A stretch of DNA of 15,333 bases from an uncultured Oscillospiraceae bacterium (GCA_900555435.1 USLH01000053.1:1-15333), one strand, 5' to 3'; positions 1 to 6,859 are shown, numbered from the stretch's first letter. Numbers and translations: made by a program. The notes: a model not told the origin generated them from the sequence alone.

Positions 1-837
1 CCATGCGCCTAAGCTGTCGTAATGCCCATCTTTGTTAAAATATCGGCTGTCCGATCCGGTGTGGGAAAACACCCCGTCCAGGATCACCCGGACCCCCATC
101 TTGCGGGCCTCGTCAAAGAGCCGGATCAGGTCGCCTTCCTCCCCCAGCCACGGATCTACCGCCAGATAGTCCCCAGTGTTGTACCGATGATTGGATGCCG
201 CCTCAAAAACCGGGTTCAGATAAAGCGCCGTCACCCCTAAGCTCTTCAAATACGGCAGCTTCTCCCGTATCCCCTCCAGATCCCCGCCAAAAAAGTCGGT
301 GGCGGCATAATTTTCCTCATCCTGCTTAAAAAGCGGCCGCTCCTGCCAGTTTGCGTGAAGGGTGCGCTCATTCCGCACCGGAGGCAGCTCCCCGCTGCGG
401 CTTTTGAAGAACCGATCCGGGAAGATCTGATAGAGGATCCCGCCCTTCAGCCACTCCGGCACGGAAAAAGCCGGATCGTACACCGTCAGCTGCCACTCCG
501 GTAAAAAATCCTCCACCTTCGCCTTTGCGTCTTCGCCCTGCCCCACAAACAAAAGTCCTTCCGGCACGGAAATTTCAAACCGGTAAAACCAGAGCCCCGT
601 TTCTTCGACCGAAAACGCCCCGGTATAAGTGCTATCCTGTTCTTTATCCGGAAGCAGCTCCACCGTCCGCTCCGCTGATTCCCCGTCCCGGCGCAGCTTC
701 AACACCGCCCCCGACGGGTTCGCTTCCCTTAAGACCCGGATCCGCACCCGAATCTCTTCTCCCGCCTTCACGGCTCCGAAGGGAGTTTTATAAAATTCGT
801 CCCATGCGTTGTATGCGACGATGCTTTTTTCTTCCAC
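1..837 (-). CDS. GH13 alpha-glycosidase (neopullulanase/alpha-amylase type), C-terminus cut by window edge
   Basis: Partial gene running off the left edge; 279 codons are visible without a stop. The first ~120 residues form an all-beta N-terminal module of the kind that precedes the barrel in neopullulanase-like enzymes. The catalytic barrel begins near residue 135 with GGILYQIFPDRFF, followed by DFFGGDLEGI, LYLNPVFEAASNHRYNTGDY and GH13 region I, DGVFSHTG, with Asp254 and His259 intact (Ser258 replaces the common Asn). Regions II-IV, with the nucleophile and acid/base, lie outside the window. By family it would hydrolyse alpha-1,4 and perhaps alpha-1,6 bonds in maltodextrin, pullulan or glycogen. 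No signal peptide is evident, so it is probably cytoplasmic. I prefer the GTG at 837: an AGAGAGG Shine-Dalgarno lies about 9 bases upstream, whereas the in-frame ATG at 858 sits inside that site and has no good ribosome site of its own. It is divergent from the glycogen cluster and probably co-regulated with it. The GH13 family is certain; the exact specificity is not. Confidence 0.88.
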   Translation of the reverse strand, partial: MEEKSIVAYNAWDEFYKTPFGAVKAGEEIRVRIRVLREANPSGAVLKLRRDGESAERTVELLPDKEQDSTYTGAFSVEETGLWFYRFEISVPEGLLFVGQGEDAKAKVEDFLPEWQLTVYDPAFSVPEWLKGGILYQIFPDRFFKSRSGELPPVRNERTLHANWQERPLFKQDEENYAATDFFGGDLEGIREKLPYLKSLGVTALYLNPVFEAASNHRYNTGDYLAVDPWLGEEGDLIRLFDEARKMGVRVILDGVFSHTGSDSRYFNKDGHYDSLGAW

Positions 838-912
838 GGATCGTTTCCTCTCTCTCATGTGCAAATAAGCCCGGTTTCTGCAACTTTTCTGAAATCAGCC
901 GTCAATGAAGCT

Positions 913-941
913 ATTATACTACGGATCCCCCGAAAAGTATA
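913..941 (-). promoter_or_regulatory. Candidate sigma-A promoter for the leftward GH13 gene
   Basis: Read on the minus strand, a perfect TATAAT (918 down to 913) is preceded 17 bases upstream by TATACT (941 down to 936), which matches TTGACA at only three of six positions. The predicted start near 906 gives a leader of about 70 bases before the GTG. The -10 is strong and the -35 weak, so activator dependence is possible. Inferred from sequence only. Confidence 0.5.
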
Positions 942-1029
942 GGAGAAACAGAAAAAACACGGAAGCATCAGAACGTACAAAAAAATTTTACAGGATTCTA
1001 CACACTTTTTGTATTTTTTACAGAGTATA

Positions 1030-1100
1030 TCATTTACAAAAATCAAGAAATGTGATAGAATTAACTTGTAGTAAATGCACAGATTTTCTTCATTTACAAA
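1030..1100. repeat. CATTTAC repeats around the glycogen promoter
   Basis: An 11-bp direct repeat, TCATTTACAAA, occurs at 1030-1040 and 1090-1100, exactly 60 bp apart. An inverted copy of its core, GTAAATG, lies between them at 1071-1077 and could pair with CATTTAC at 1091-1097 across a 13-base loop. The first copy overlaps the -35 and the inverted copy follows the predicted start. This is suitable for a DNA-binding regulator or an initial-transcript hairpin. No known regulator is recognised. Confidence 0.5.
1033..1061 (+). promoter_or_regulatory. Sigma-A promoter of the glycogen cluster
   Basis: TTTACA (1033-1038), a 17-base spacer and TAGAAT (1056-1061), with TGA directly before the -10 giving an extended -10 element. 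Transcription would start near 1068, leaving a leader of about 145 bases before the start codon at 1214. The four genes that follow have no comparable internal promoter and short gaps, so this is the likely promoter of the glgB-like, glgC, glgD, glgA unit. Confidence 0.65.
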
Positions 1101-1101
1101 G

Positions 1102-1115
1102 AGTTAACGTTTTGA
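1102..1115 (-). promoter_or_regulatory. CcpA (cre)-like operator in the glycogen leader
   Basis: On the minus strand the 14-mer TCAAAACGTTAACT matches the cre consensus TGWAANCGNTNNCW at all but one defined position (C for G at position 2). It lies about 35-45 bases after the predicted start, where CcpA bound to cre commonly blocks elongation in Firmicutes. A single match in AT-rich DNA can arise by chance, so this is a candidate only. Confidence 0.3.
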
Positions 1116-1116
1116 G

Positions 1117-1146
1117 CTTTTCCGGAAGAATTTGCTTCCCGGAAAG
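1117..1146 (+). promoter_or_regulatory. Leader hairpin upstream of the GlgB-family gene
   Basis: The transcript can fold TTTTCCGGAAG against CTTCCCGGAAAG with one bulged C and the six-base loop AATTTG, about 11 pairs. No U-run follows directly, so it is not a simple intrinsic terminator. It may stabilise the 5' end or act as a protein site. It does not match a riboswitch class I know. Confidence 0.4.
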
Positions 1147-1199
1147 GGCAAGGCGTGTTTTTCCGCGTCACCCCCTGCGGACACCCCGGATCACCAGAA

Positions 1200-1205
1200 A
1201 AGGAG
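1200..1205 (+). promoter_or_regulatory. Ribosome-binding site that decides the GlgB-family start
   Basis: AAGGAG at 1200-1205 is the only good Shine-Dalgarno sequence in the upstream region. It is 8 bases before the ATG at 1214 but only 2 bases before the in-frame ATG at 1208. I therefore place the start at 1214, giving MDKRFFSWNIG. Confidence 0.75.
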
Positions 1206-1213
1206 CCATGCCT

Positions 1214-2932
1214 ATGGACAAGCGTTTTTTCTCTTGGAACATCGGCGAGAGCCAGCCGCTTTTCCGCTTTTTCGGCTGTCATCCCCAGGAGGACGGGGTT
1301 GTCTTCCGGGTTTGTGCGCCGGAAGCGGCAGAAGTCTTTGTCACCGGCGCTTTCTGCCAGTGGGATCCACTCAAAAATCCCATGACCCCTATCGCCCCTG
1401 GCATTTACGAAGCGGCCATCCAGGGCATCCGGAACTTTGACGCCTACAAATACGTCATCCGCACCGGGGACGGCCGCCTGATCTTCAAGTCCGACCCCTT
1501 CGCCCTCCATGCGGAAACTCCCCCCGGAAACGCCTCTAAGGTCTATTTCCCGGAAGAGCGGAATCGGAACGACAGCCGCTGGCTCTCCCGCCGGCAGACC
1601 CCGGAGCCGAAACCTGTAAACCTCTATGAAGTCCACGCCGGCACCTTCCGTACCTACGCAAGCGGCGAACCATTAAACTACCGGACGCTGGCAAATGAGC
1701 TTTCCGCCTATGTGAAGGACATGGGTTATACCGGCGTCTGCCTCCTCCCCATTCTGGAGCATATAAACGACTCCGATGGCGGCTATCGAACCACCTCCTT
1801 TTTCGCCCCCACCTCCCGCTACGGTACACCGGACGATTTCTGGGACTTTGTCTCTGTTTTCCACCAGGCAGATCTAAGCGTCTGGCTGGAATGGCCGGCG
1901 GAAGGCTTCCCCGTGGACGATTTCGGGCTGTCGGATTTTTCCGGGATCCCCTGCTTCGAAGCCCCTGACGACGTGGGAAAGCCGGACTTCCGACGCTTTG
2001 ACTACGAAAATCCTTCCGTCCGGCGGTTCCTTATTGACTCCGCCCGCTTTTTGCTGGAAACGAGCCATGCCGACGGCATCCGGGTCTGCGGCGGCAGCCG
2101 CATCGCAGACCGTCCCGGAGGACTTGCTTTTTTGAAAGAGCTGAATGCCGCCCTCTTATCTGAATTTCCCGGGATCCGCACCGCCGGATCCGCACCAGAT
2201 GCAGGCTTCTCCCTCCTCTTGGAGGAAGCCCCCGTGGACGCCCTCCTTTCGGTATCCTCCGGCGAACCCCCGGCGTCCCCTCTGTTTCCTCCGGGAGCCT
2301 CTCTTCTATCCGCAGATCACCACCTGCTTTGGGAAAAGGAAAGCACCCTCATGGGACAGATGACCGGCAGCTACGAGGAAAAATTCGCAAAGCTCCGGGC
2401 ACTTGTCACCGTTTTGTACGGCGCTTCCGGCAAAAAGCTCCTGTTTATGGGAAATGAGTTTGCCCAGTTCTCCCCCTGGAACGCCGAGCATGAGCTGGAC
2501 TGGATGCTCTTAGATTACGAGATGCACCGAAAGTTTCAGAACTTCACCCGGCAGCTCAATGATTTCTACCGCAAGACCCCAGCCATGTGGGGCGAAGACT
2601 TCACCCCCATCCCCTTCCCGGAGCAGCCGCTGCTGCTGGCTTTCTCCCGGAAGGACCCAGCAGGGAACGAATTCTTCACCCTCGCCAATTTCACAAATGA
2701 GGAGATTCCCCTTCAGATGGGCGTGGAGCGCCGGGGCAAATACACCGAGCTCTTCTCCTCCGACGAGCTGAAATACGGCGGACAGGGGCGCTTGAACAGC
2801 GCCGCTTTCGCACGGCTCCACTCCGCTCAGGGAAAGCCCTTCTGTGCGGAAGCCCTCCTCCCGCCGCTGACCGCCATTTACCTTTACAAAGCCGCCGGCC
2901 TTCCCCGGAAGGAGAACCCGGCGTCCCAATAA
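1214..2932 (+). CDS. glgB: GlgB-family (CBM48-GH13_9) protein lacking catalytic residues; probable branching-enzyme pseudoenzyme
   Basis: At 572 residues it is shorter than usual GlgB proteins (about 620-730). The CBM48 module (residues ~12-115) is clear, with EDGVVFRVCAPEAAEVFVTG, YKYVIRTGDG and KSDPFALHAETPP. The barrel then follows GlgB order: NLYEVHAGTFR, YVKDMGYTGVCLLPILEH, FFAPTSRYGTPDDF, GKKLLFMGNEFAQF and ELDWMLLDYEMHR. Against the GlgB consensus the active site is lost. Region I DWVPxHFP is EWPAEGFP (Glu226 for Asp, Gly231 for His). Region II RVDA is RVCG (Cys292 at the nucleophile, two base changes from Asp). Region III AEES is AGSA (Gly325 for the acid Glu, with ~10 following residues missing). 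Region IV SHDE is SADH (Ala367 for His). Arg290 and Asp368 remain. The frame is open and the fold motifs are conserved, so this is not ordinary decay. I infer a non-catalytic glucan-binding or partner subunit. It is first in the glycogen unit, 28 bp before glgC. Confidence 0.88.
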   Translation: MDKRFFSWNIGESQPLFRFFGCHPQEDGVVFRVCAPEAAEVFVTGAFCQWDPLKNPMTPIAPGIYEAAIQGIRNFDAYKYVIRTGDGRLIFKSDPFALHAETPPGNASKVYFPEERNRNDSRWLSRRQTPEPKPVNLYEVHAGTFRTYASGEPLNYRTLANELSAYVKDMGYTGVCLLPILEHINDSDGGYRTTSFFAPTSRYGTPDDFWDFVSVFHQADLSVWLEWPAEGFPVDDFGLSDFSGIPCFEAPDDVGKPDFRRFDYENPSVRRFLIDSARFLLETSHADGIRVCGGSRIADRPGGLAFLKELNAALLSEFPGIRTAGSAPDAGFSLLLEEAPVDALLSVSSGEPPASPLFPPGASLLSADHHLLWEKESTLMGQMTGSYEEKFAKLRALVTVLYGASGKKLLFMGNEFAQFSPWNAEHELDWMLLDYEMHRKFQNFTRQLNDFYRKTPAMWGEDFTPIPFPEQPLLLAFSRKDPAGNEFFTLANFTNEEIPLQMGVERRGKYTELFSSDELKYGGQGRLNSAAFARLHSAQGKPFCAEALLPPLTAIYLYKAAGLPRKENPASQ

Positions 2933-2960
2933 ACGAAACTCCGACCAACGAGGTGTAACT

Positions 2961-4169
2961 ATGAAACAGCAAAAGGAAATGATCACCATGCTCCTTGCCG
3001 GCGGGCAGGGGACCCGGCTCTACGTCCTGACCAAGGAAGTGGCCAAACCCGCCGTTCCCTTCGGCGGAAAGTACCGCATCATCGACTTCCCCCTCTCCAA
3101 CTGCGTCAACTCCGGCATCGACACCGTGGGCGTCCTGACCCAGTACCGCCCCCTGGAGCTGAACTCCTACATCGGGAACGGCCAGCCCTGGGACTTGGAC
3201 CGGATGAACGGCGGCGTCTACATCCTCCCCCCCTACGTCAAGGATAAGGAAGGCCAGTGGTACAAAGGCACCGCCAATGCCATTTATCAGAACATCAATT
3301 TCATCGAACGCTACGACCCGGAGTACGTCTTAGTCCTTTCCGGCGACCACATCTATAAAATGGACTACTCCAAAATGCTCGCCTTCCATAAGGAGAAGAA
3401 CGCCGACGCCACTATCGCCGTGCTGGACGTTCCCGTGGAGGAAGCCAGCCGCTTCGGCATCATGAACACCAACGCCGACGACTCTATCTATGAGTTCGAG
3501 GAAAAGCCCAAGCACCCCAAATCCACCAAAGCCTCCATGGGCATCTACATCTTCAACTGGAAAAAGCTCCGGGAATACCTCATCAACGACGAAAAGGATC
3601 CCCAGAGCTCCAATGACTTCGGCAAAAACATCATCCCTTCCATGTTAAACAACGGCGAACGCCTCTTTGCTTACCAGTTCGACGGCTACTGGAAGGACGT
3701 GGGAACCATCGACAGCCTCTGGGAAGCCAACATGGATCTTTTGAATCCCAAGGTGAACATCAACCTGAGCGGTGACCAGTGGCGGATCTACGCCCGGAAC
3801 GAGCCCCATCCGCCCCACTTCATCCGGGAAAAGGCGGACATCGCCGAATCCCTCATCACCGAAGGCTGCGACATCAACGGCAAGCTCTGGTATACCGTCC
3901 TCTTCTCCGGTGTCACCGTGGAGGAGGGAGCGGAGTTAAACTCCGCCGTGGTCATGAAAAATACCGTCATCAAGAAAGGCGCCATTGTCAAATATGCCAT
4001 CATCGCCGAGGACGCCGTAATCGAAGAAGGCGCCGTTGTCGGCGACGACCCCTGCAACTACTCCGACCCCTCCGAATGGGGCATTGCCGTCGTAGGCCGG
4101 GGCGCTGTGGTCAAGAAGGGGCAGGTCGTCCGTCCCAAGGAAATGATCGAGCCCGACGCCAACCGCTGA
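2961..4169 (+). CDS. glgC: Glucose-1-phosphate adenylyltransferase, catalytic subunit
   Basis: Makes ADP-glucose and pyrophosphate from ATP and glucose-1-phosphate, the committed cytoplasmic step of glycogen synthesis. The 402-residue length is normal for bacterial GlgC. The nucleotidyltransferase domain starts with the triphosphate loop AGGQGTRL (13-20), then KPAVPFGGKYRIIDFPLSNC. The metal-binding GDHIYKMDY spans 128-136 with Asp129 and Asp135. The glucose-1-phosphate motif EEKP carries Lys182. From about residue 290 there are hexapeptide-type repeats (IKKGAIVKYAII, AVIEEGAVVG) of the C-terminal left-handed beta-helix used for oligomerisation. A GAGGTG ribosome site lies 7 bases before the ATG. 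glgD follows after 27 bp; in Firmicutes the two products form a hetero-oligomer whose activity and allostery depend on GlgD. All expected catalytic residues are present, unlike in GlgD. Confidence 0.97.
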   Translation: MKQQKEMITMLLAGGQGTRLYVLTKEVAKPAVPFGGKYRIIDFPLSNCVNSGIDTVGVLTQYRPLELNSYIGNGQPWDLDRMNGGVYILPPYVKDKEGQWYKGTANAIYQNINFIERYDPEYVLVLSGDHIYKMDYSKMLAFHKEKNADATIAVLDVPVEEASRFGIMNTNADDSIYEFEEKPKHPKSTKASMGIYIFNWKKLREYLINDEKDPQSSNDFGKNIIPSMLNNGERLFAYQFDGYWKDVGTIDSLWEANMDLLNPKVNINLSGDQWRIYARNEPHPPHFIREKADIAESLITEGCDINGKLWYTVLFSGVTVEEGAELNSAVVMKNTVIKKGAIVKYAIIAEDAVIEEGAVVGDDPCNYSDPSEWGIAVVGRGAVVKKGQVVRPKEMIEPDANR

Positions 4170-4196
4170 TCCATCGAATACTGGAGGTACATTGCT

Positions 4197-5315
4197 ATGA
4201 CTTCTAAGACCATGTGCATTCTCTTCTCCGAGAGCTACAAGGCGTTCCCCAACGAGCTTGCCTCGGATCGCACCCTTGCCACCGTCCCCTTCGCCGGACG
4301 ATACCGGCTCATCGACTTCGTCCTCTCCTCCCTGGTGAAGGCCGGCGTGTTCAACATCGGCGTCCTGACCAAGGAGCATTACGGCTCTCTGGTGGATCAT
4401 CTGGGCTGGGGCAAGGACTGGGACTTGGACCGCAAAAACGGCGGCATCAAGATCCTTACCCCCTTCGCCCGGGCAGAGACCGCCATCACCCGGAACCGCA
4501 GTAAGATCGACGCCCTCCTCTCCGCCAAAGCCTACCTGCAGAATGCCGACGTGGACACCTTCATCCTCTCCGACGCAAACCTCGTGATAAACGTGGATTT
4601 TGAAGGGATGCTCCGCTTCCACCGGGAATCCGGCGCCGACATCACCGCCCTTTATCAGAATAAAGTCTGCCCCGGCCATACCGGCGGCATACTGGAACAG
4701 GACGGAACCGGCCGGGTCATCGACGCATACTATACCACCGTCCAGCAAAATGAGCCACAGAACGCCGTCTTCGGCGTCTACATCTTCAACAAAGACCTGC
4801 TCATTTCCCTTCTGGACCGGGCTTACACCTTCGGCTGGATCGATTTTGAACGGGACTTCATCACAAAAAACCTGAATAAGCTGAAGGTCTGCGCCTACGA
4901 GCACACGGGCTACTCCGCCGTGATCAATACCGTCGCTGACTATTATAACGCCAGCATGGAGATCTTAAAGCCTGAGATCCGCCGGGAGCTTTTCTACTCC
5001 GACACTCCCATCCTCACCCGGGTAAAAAACTCCGTCCCCACGGTCTACGGCTTCGACGGGAAGGTCACCGACTCCCTCATCGCCGATGGCTGCGTCATTG
5101 ACGGCGAGCTTCATAACTGCATCGTCTTCCGTGACGTCAACATCGAAAAGGGTGCGGTCTTAAACAACTGCATCATCATGCAGAACACCACCGTCAAGAG
5201 CGGCGCCCACTTAAACTGCGTCATCTCCGACAAGGACGTGGTCATCGAAGAGAACCACACCCTCTCCGGCTACCAGACCTATCCCTTCGTGATCTCCAAG
5301 GGACAGCACGTTTAA
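4197..5315 (+). CDS. glgD: GlgD, regulatory paralogue of glucose-1-phosphate adenylyltransferase
   Basis: The 372-residue protein has the GlgC fold but not its active site. PFAGRYRLIDFVLSSLVKAG (31-50) and HLGWGKDWDLDRKNGGIKIL align well with GlgC. However, the N-terminal GGxGTRL loop is replaced by FSESYKAFPNEL (10-21). The GDHIYKMDY segment becomes SDANLVINVDF and the EEKP substrate loop becomes TTVQQNEP. The C-terminal beta-helix is retained (VTDSLIADGCVIDGEL, NNCIIMQNTTVKSG). In Firmicutes GlgD raises activity and alters control of GlgC in a mixed complex and has little activity alone. TGGAGG precedes the ATG, and the gene lies between glgC (27 bp) and glgA (21 bp), so partners are probably co-translated. 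The non-catalytic role is inferred from the missing loops and family knowledge. Confidence 0.95.
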   Translation: MTSKTMCILFSESYKAFPNELASDRTLATVPFAGRYRLIDFVLSSLVKAGVFNIGVLTKEHYGSLVDHLGWGKDWDLDRKNGGIKILTPFARAETAITRNRSKIDALLSAKAYLQNADVDTFILSDANLVINVDFEGMLRFHRESGADITALYQNKVCPGHTGGILEQDGTGRVIDAYYTTVQQNEPQNAVFGVYIFNKDLLISLLDRAYTFGWIDFERDFITKNLNKLKVCAYEHTGYSAVINTVADYYNASMEILKPEIRRELFYSDTPILTRVKNSVPTVYGFDGKVTDSLIADGCVIDGELHNCIVFRDVNIEKGAVLNNCIIMQNTTVKSGAHLNCVISDKDVVIEENHTLSGYQTYPFVISKGQHV

Positions 5316-5336
5316 CCTTCCGAATCGAGGTGCCTT

Positions 5337-6755
5337 ATGAAAATTCTTTTTGCCGCCAGTGAAGCGCTGCCCTTTATCAAGGTCGGCGGGCTGGGCGACG
5401 TCATGGGCGCACTGCCCAAAGAACTGGTCAAGCAAGGGATCGACGCCCGGGTCGTGATCCCCATGTACTCCGTTATGTCCCAGAAAATGCGGGAACAGTG
5501 CCATTTTGAGAAGTTCTTCTATTTCTCCTTAGGCTGGCGCAGCTGCTACTGCGGCGTCTTTTCCGCCAAAGCCGACGGGGTAACTTATTACCTCATCGAC
5601 AACGAGCAGTATTTCAAACGGGGCGGGACCTACGGCGAATACGACGATGCTGAACGCTTCGCCTACTTCTCCAAAGCCGTGCTGGAGCTGCTGCCTCAGA
5701 TTGATTTCTTCCCCGACATCATCCACGCAAACGACTGGCATACAGCTCTGGTTCCGGTCTATCTGGACACTCAGTACCGCTCCCTCCCCGGCTACGGCAG
5801 CATCAAGACCGTCTTCTCCATCCATAACATCGAGTTCCAGGGCAAATACGACCGGAATATTCTGGAATCTGTCTTCGGCATCTACCCCTCCCAGGAGTCG
5901 ATTCTGGAGTTTGACGGGTGCTTAAACCTGATGAAGGGCGCCATCGAGTGTGCCAACATCGTCACCACCGTCTCGGAAACCTACGCCAAAGAGATCCTGA
6001 ACCCCTACTTCTCCTTCGGTCTCCACCCCATTCTGGAGGCCCGGCAGTATAAACTCCGGGGCATCGTCAACGGCATCGACACCGAGGTCTTCGACCCGGA
6101 GACCGACCCCAACATCAAGACCAACTACTCTTTAAAGACCCGGGGCAACAAACGCTTCGACAAGCTGGCGCTGCAGGAGGAGCTGGGGCTTACTCAGGAT
6201 CCCGACGTCCCCCTGATCGGTCTGGTCACCCGCCTGACCCCTCAAAAGGGCATCGACCTTCTGGAGCCTGTCATGGATGAGCTGATGCGGGAAAACGTCC
6301 AGATGGTGGTTCTGGGAAGCGGCTACGCCGAGTATGAAAACTACTTCAAATACTGCGACTACGCCTACCACGACAAGTTCCGGGCAGTGATCAAGTTCTC
6401 CGCCCCCTTAGCGCAGCAAATCTACGCCGGCGCCGACCTCTTCCTCATGCCCTCCAAATCTGAACCCTGCGGCCTGGCGCAGATGATCGCCATGCGCTAC
6501 GGCACCATCCCCATCGTCCACACCGTAGGTGGTTTAAAGGATACCGTTCCCCCCTTCAACCCGGAAACGTCTGAGGGCAGCGGGGTGACCTTCCAGTCCT
6601 TTAATGCACAGGATATGCTGGGCGCCATCCGCCGGGCTATGGCCATCTGGCGGGATCCCGACCAACGGAAGGCCATCATGAAAAACGCCATGAGCGGCGA
6701 CTATTCCTGGAAGGCCTCCGCCGGAAAATACCGGGAGATCTACGAAAGCCTCTGA
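5337..6755 (+). CDS. glgA: Glycogen synthase, ADP-glucose type (GT5)
   Basis: Transfers glucose from ADP-glucose to the non-reducing end of an alpha-1,4-glucan. The 472-residue length is typical for bacterial GlgA. The N-terminal Rossmann domain opens with the ADP-glucose motif KVGGLGDVMGALPKEL, with Lys15 at the position of the E. coli KTGGL lysine. ANDWHTAL and FSIHNIEFQGKY follow, then TTVSETYAKEI. The C-terminal domain has GLVTRLTPQKGIDLL and the GT-B signature SKSEPCGLAQMIAMRYGT with Glu376, then VHTVGGLKDTV. The start has a GAGGTG ribosome site and sits 21 bp after glgD. It is the last gene of the tight unit, and 183 bp separate it from glgP. Nothing suggests loss of activity. Confidence 0.97.
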   Translation: MKILFAASEALPFIKVGGLGDVMGALPKELVKQGIDARVVIPMYSVMSQKMREQCHFEKFFYFSLGWRSCYCGVFSAKADGVTYYLIDNEQYFKRGGTYGEYDDAERFAYFSKAVLELLPQIDFFPDIIHANDWHTALVPVYLDTQYRSLPGYGSIKTVFSIHNIEFQGKYDRNILESVFGIYPSQESILEFDGCLNLMKGAIECANIVTTVSETYAKEILNPYFSFGLHPILEARQYKLRGIVNGIDTEVFDPETDPNIKTNYSLKTRGNKRFDKLALQEELGLTQDPDVPLIGLVTRLTPQKGIDLLEPVMDELMRENVQMVVLGSGYAEYENYFKYCDYAYHDKFRAVIKFSAPLAQQIYAGADLFLMPSKSEPCGLAQMIAMRYGTIPIVHTVGGLKDTVPPFNPETSEGSGVTFQSFNAQDMLGAIRRAMAIWRDPDQRKAIMKNAMSGDYSWKASAGKYREIYESL

Positions 6756-6793
6756 ACGTTTTGCTTAACACCGGCATCATTGTGAATAAAAAC

Positions 6794-6842
6794 CGCCGTT
6801 TTCCGGAAAAATCCTCATAGGGTCTACCGATTGAAAACGGCG
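6794..6842. repeat. 10-bp inverted repeat ending on the glgP -35
   Basis: CGCCGTTTTC (6794-6803) and GAAAACGGCG (6833-6842) are perfect inverted copies across a 29-base spacer. The right arm overlaps the glgP -35 element. The left arm overlaps the 12-bp palindrome TTTTCCGGAAAA (6799-6810). No U-run follows, so a terminator for glgA is not convincing; an operator is the better guess. Confidence 0.45.
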
Positions 6843-6859
6843 AAAAAACTGTGTATAAT
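6831..6859 (+). promoter_or_regulatory. glgP: Sigma-A promoter of glgP
   Basis: TTGAAA (6831-6836), a 17-base spacer and TATAAT (6854-6859) give a near-consensus promoter inside the glgA-glgP gap. Initiation near 6866 leaves a leader of about 70 bases. The phosphorylase can therefore be expressed independently of the synthesis genes. The 14-mer from 6832, TGAAAACGGCGAAA, has a perfect left half of a CcpA cre site but two mismatches overall. Confidence 0.72.

Larger units (their letters stand above)
838..1213. other. AT-rich divergent regulatory region between the GH13 gene and the glycogen cluster
   Basis: This 376-bp stretch is much richer in A and T than the coding DNA on both sides and I see no gene in it. 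The rightward glycogen frame stays open back to an ATG at 905, but that extension (MKLLYYGSPEK...) has no ribosome-binding site, no family similarity and contains the best rightward promoter, so I treat it as noncoding. The region holds outward promoters on both strands, repeated CATTTAC motifs, a CcpA-like site and a leader hairpin. Confidence 0.75.

Noticed and set aside
525..908. Rightward open frame (127 codons) opposite the GH13 gene
   Set aside because: Pro/Arg-rich shadow translation opposite a well-supported catalytic gene, ending inside the divergent promoter region.
3936..4904. Long leftward open frame (322 codons) across glgC and glgD
   Set aside because: It lies antisense to two clearly conserved genes, crosses their boundary, has low-complexity Gly/Val/Asp-rich content and no ribosome site. 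It is a by-product of GC-rich codon use.
6756..6830. Intrinsic terminator after glgA
   Set aside because: The only stem (6794-6842) has a 29-base loop and no U-tract, and overlaps the glgP promoter, so read-through into glgP remains possible.
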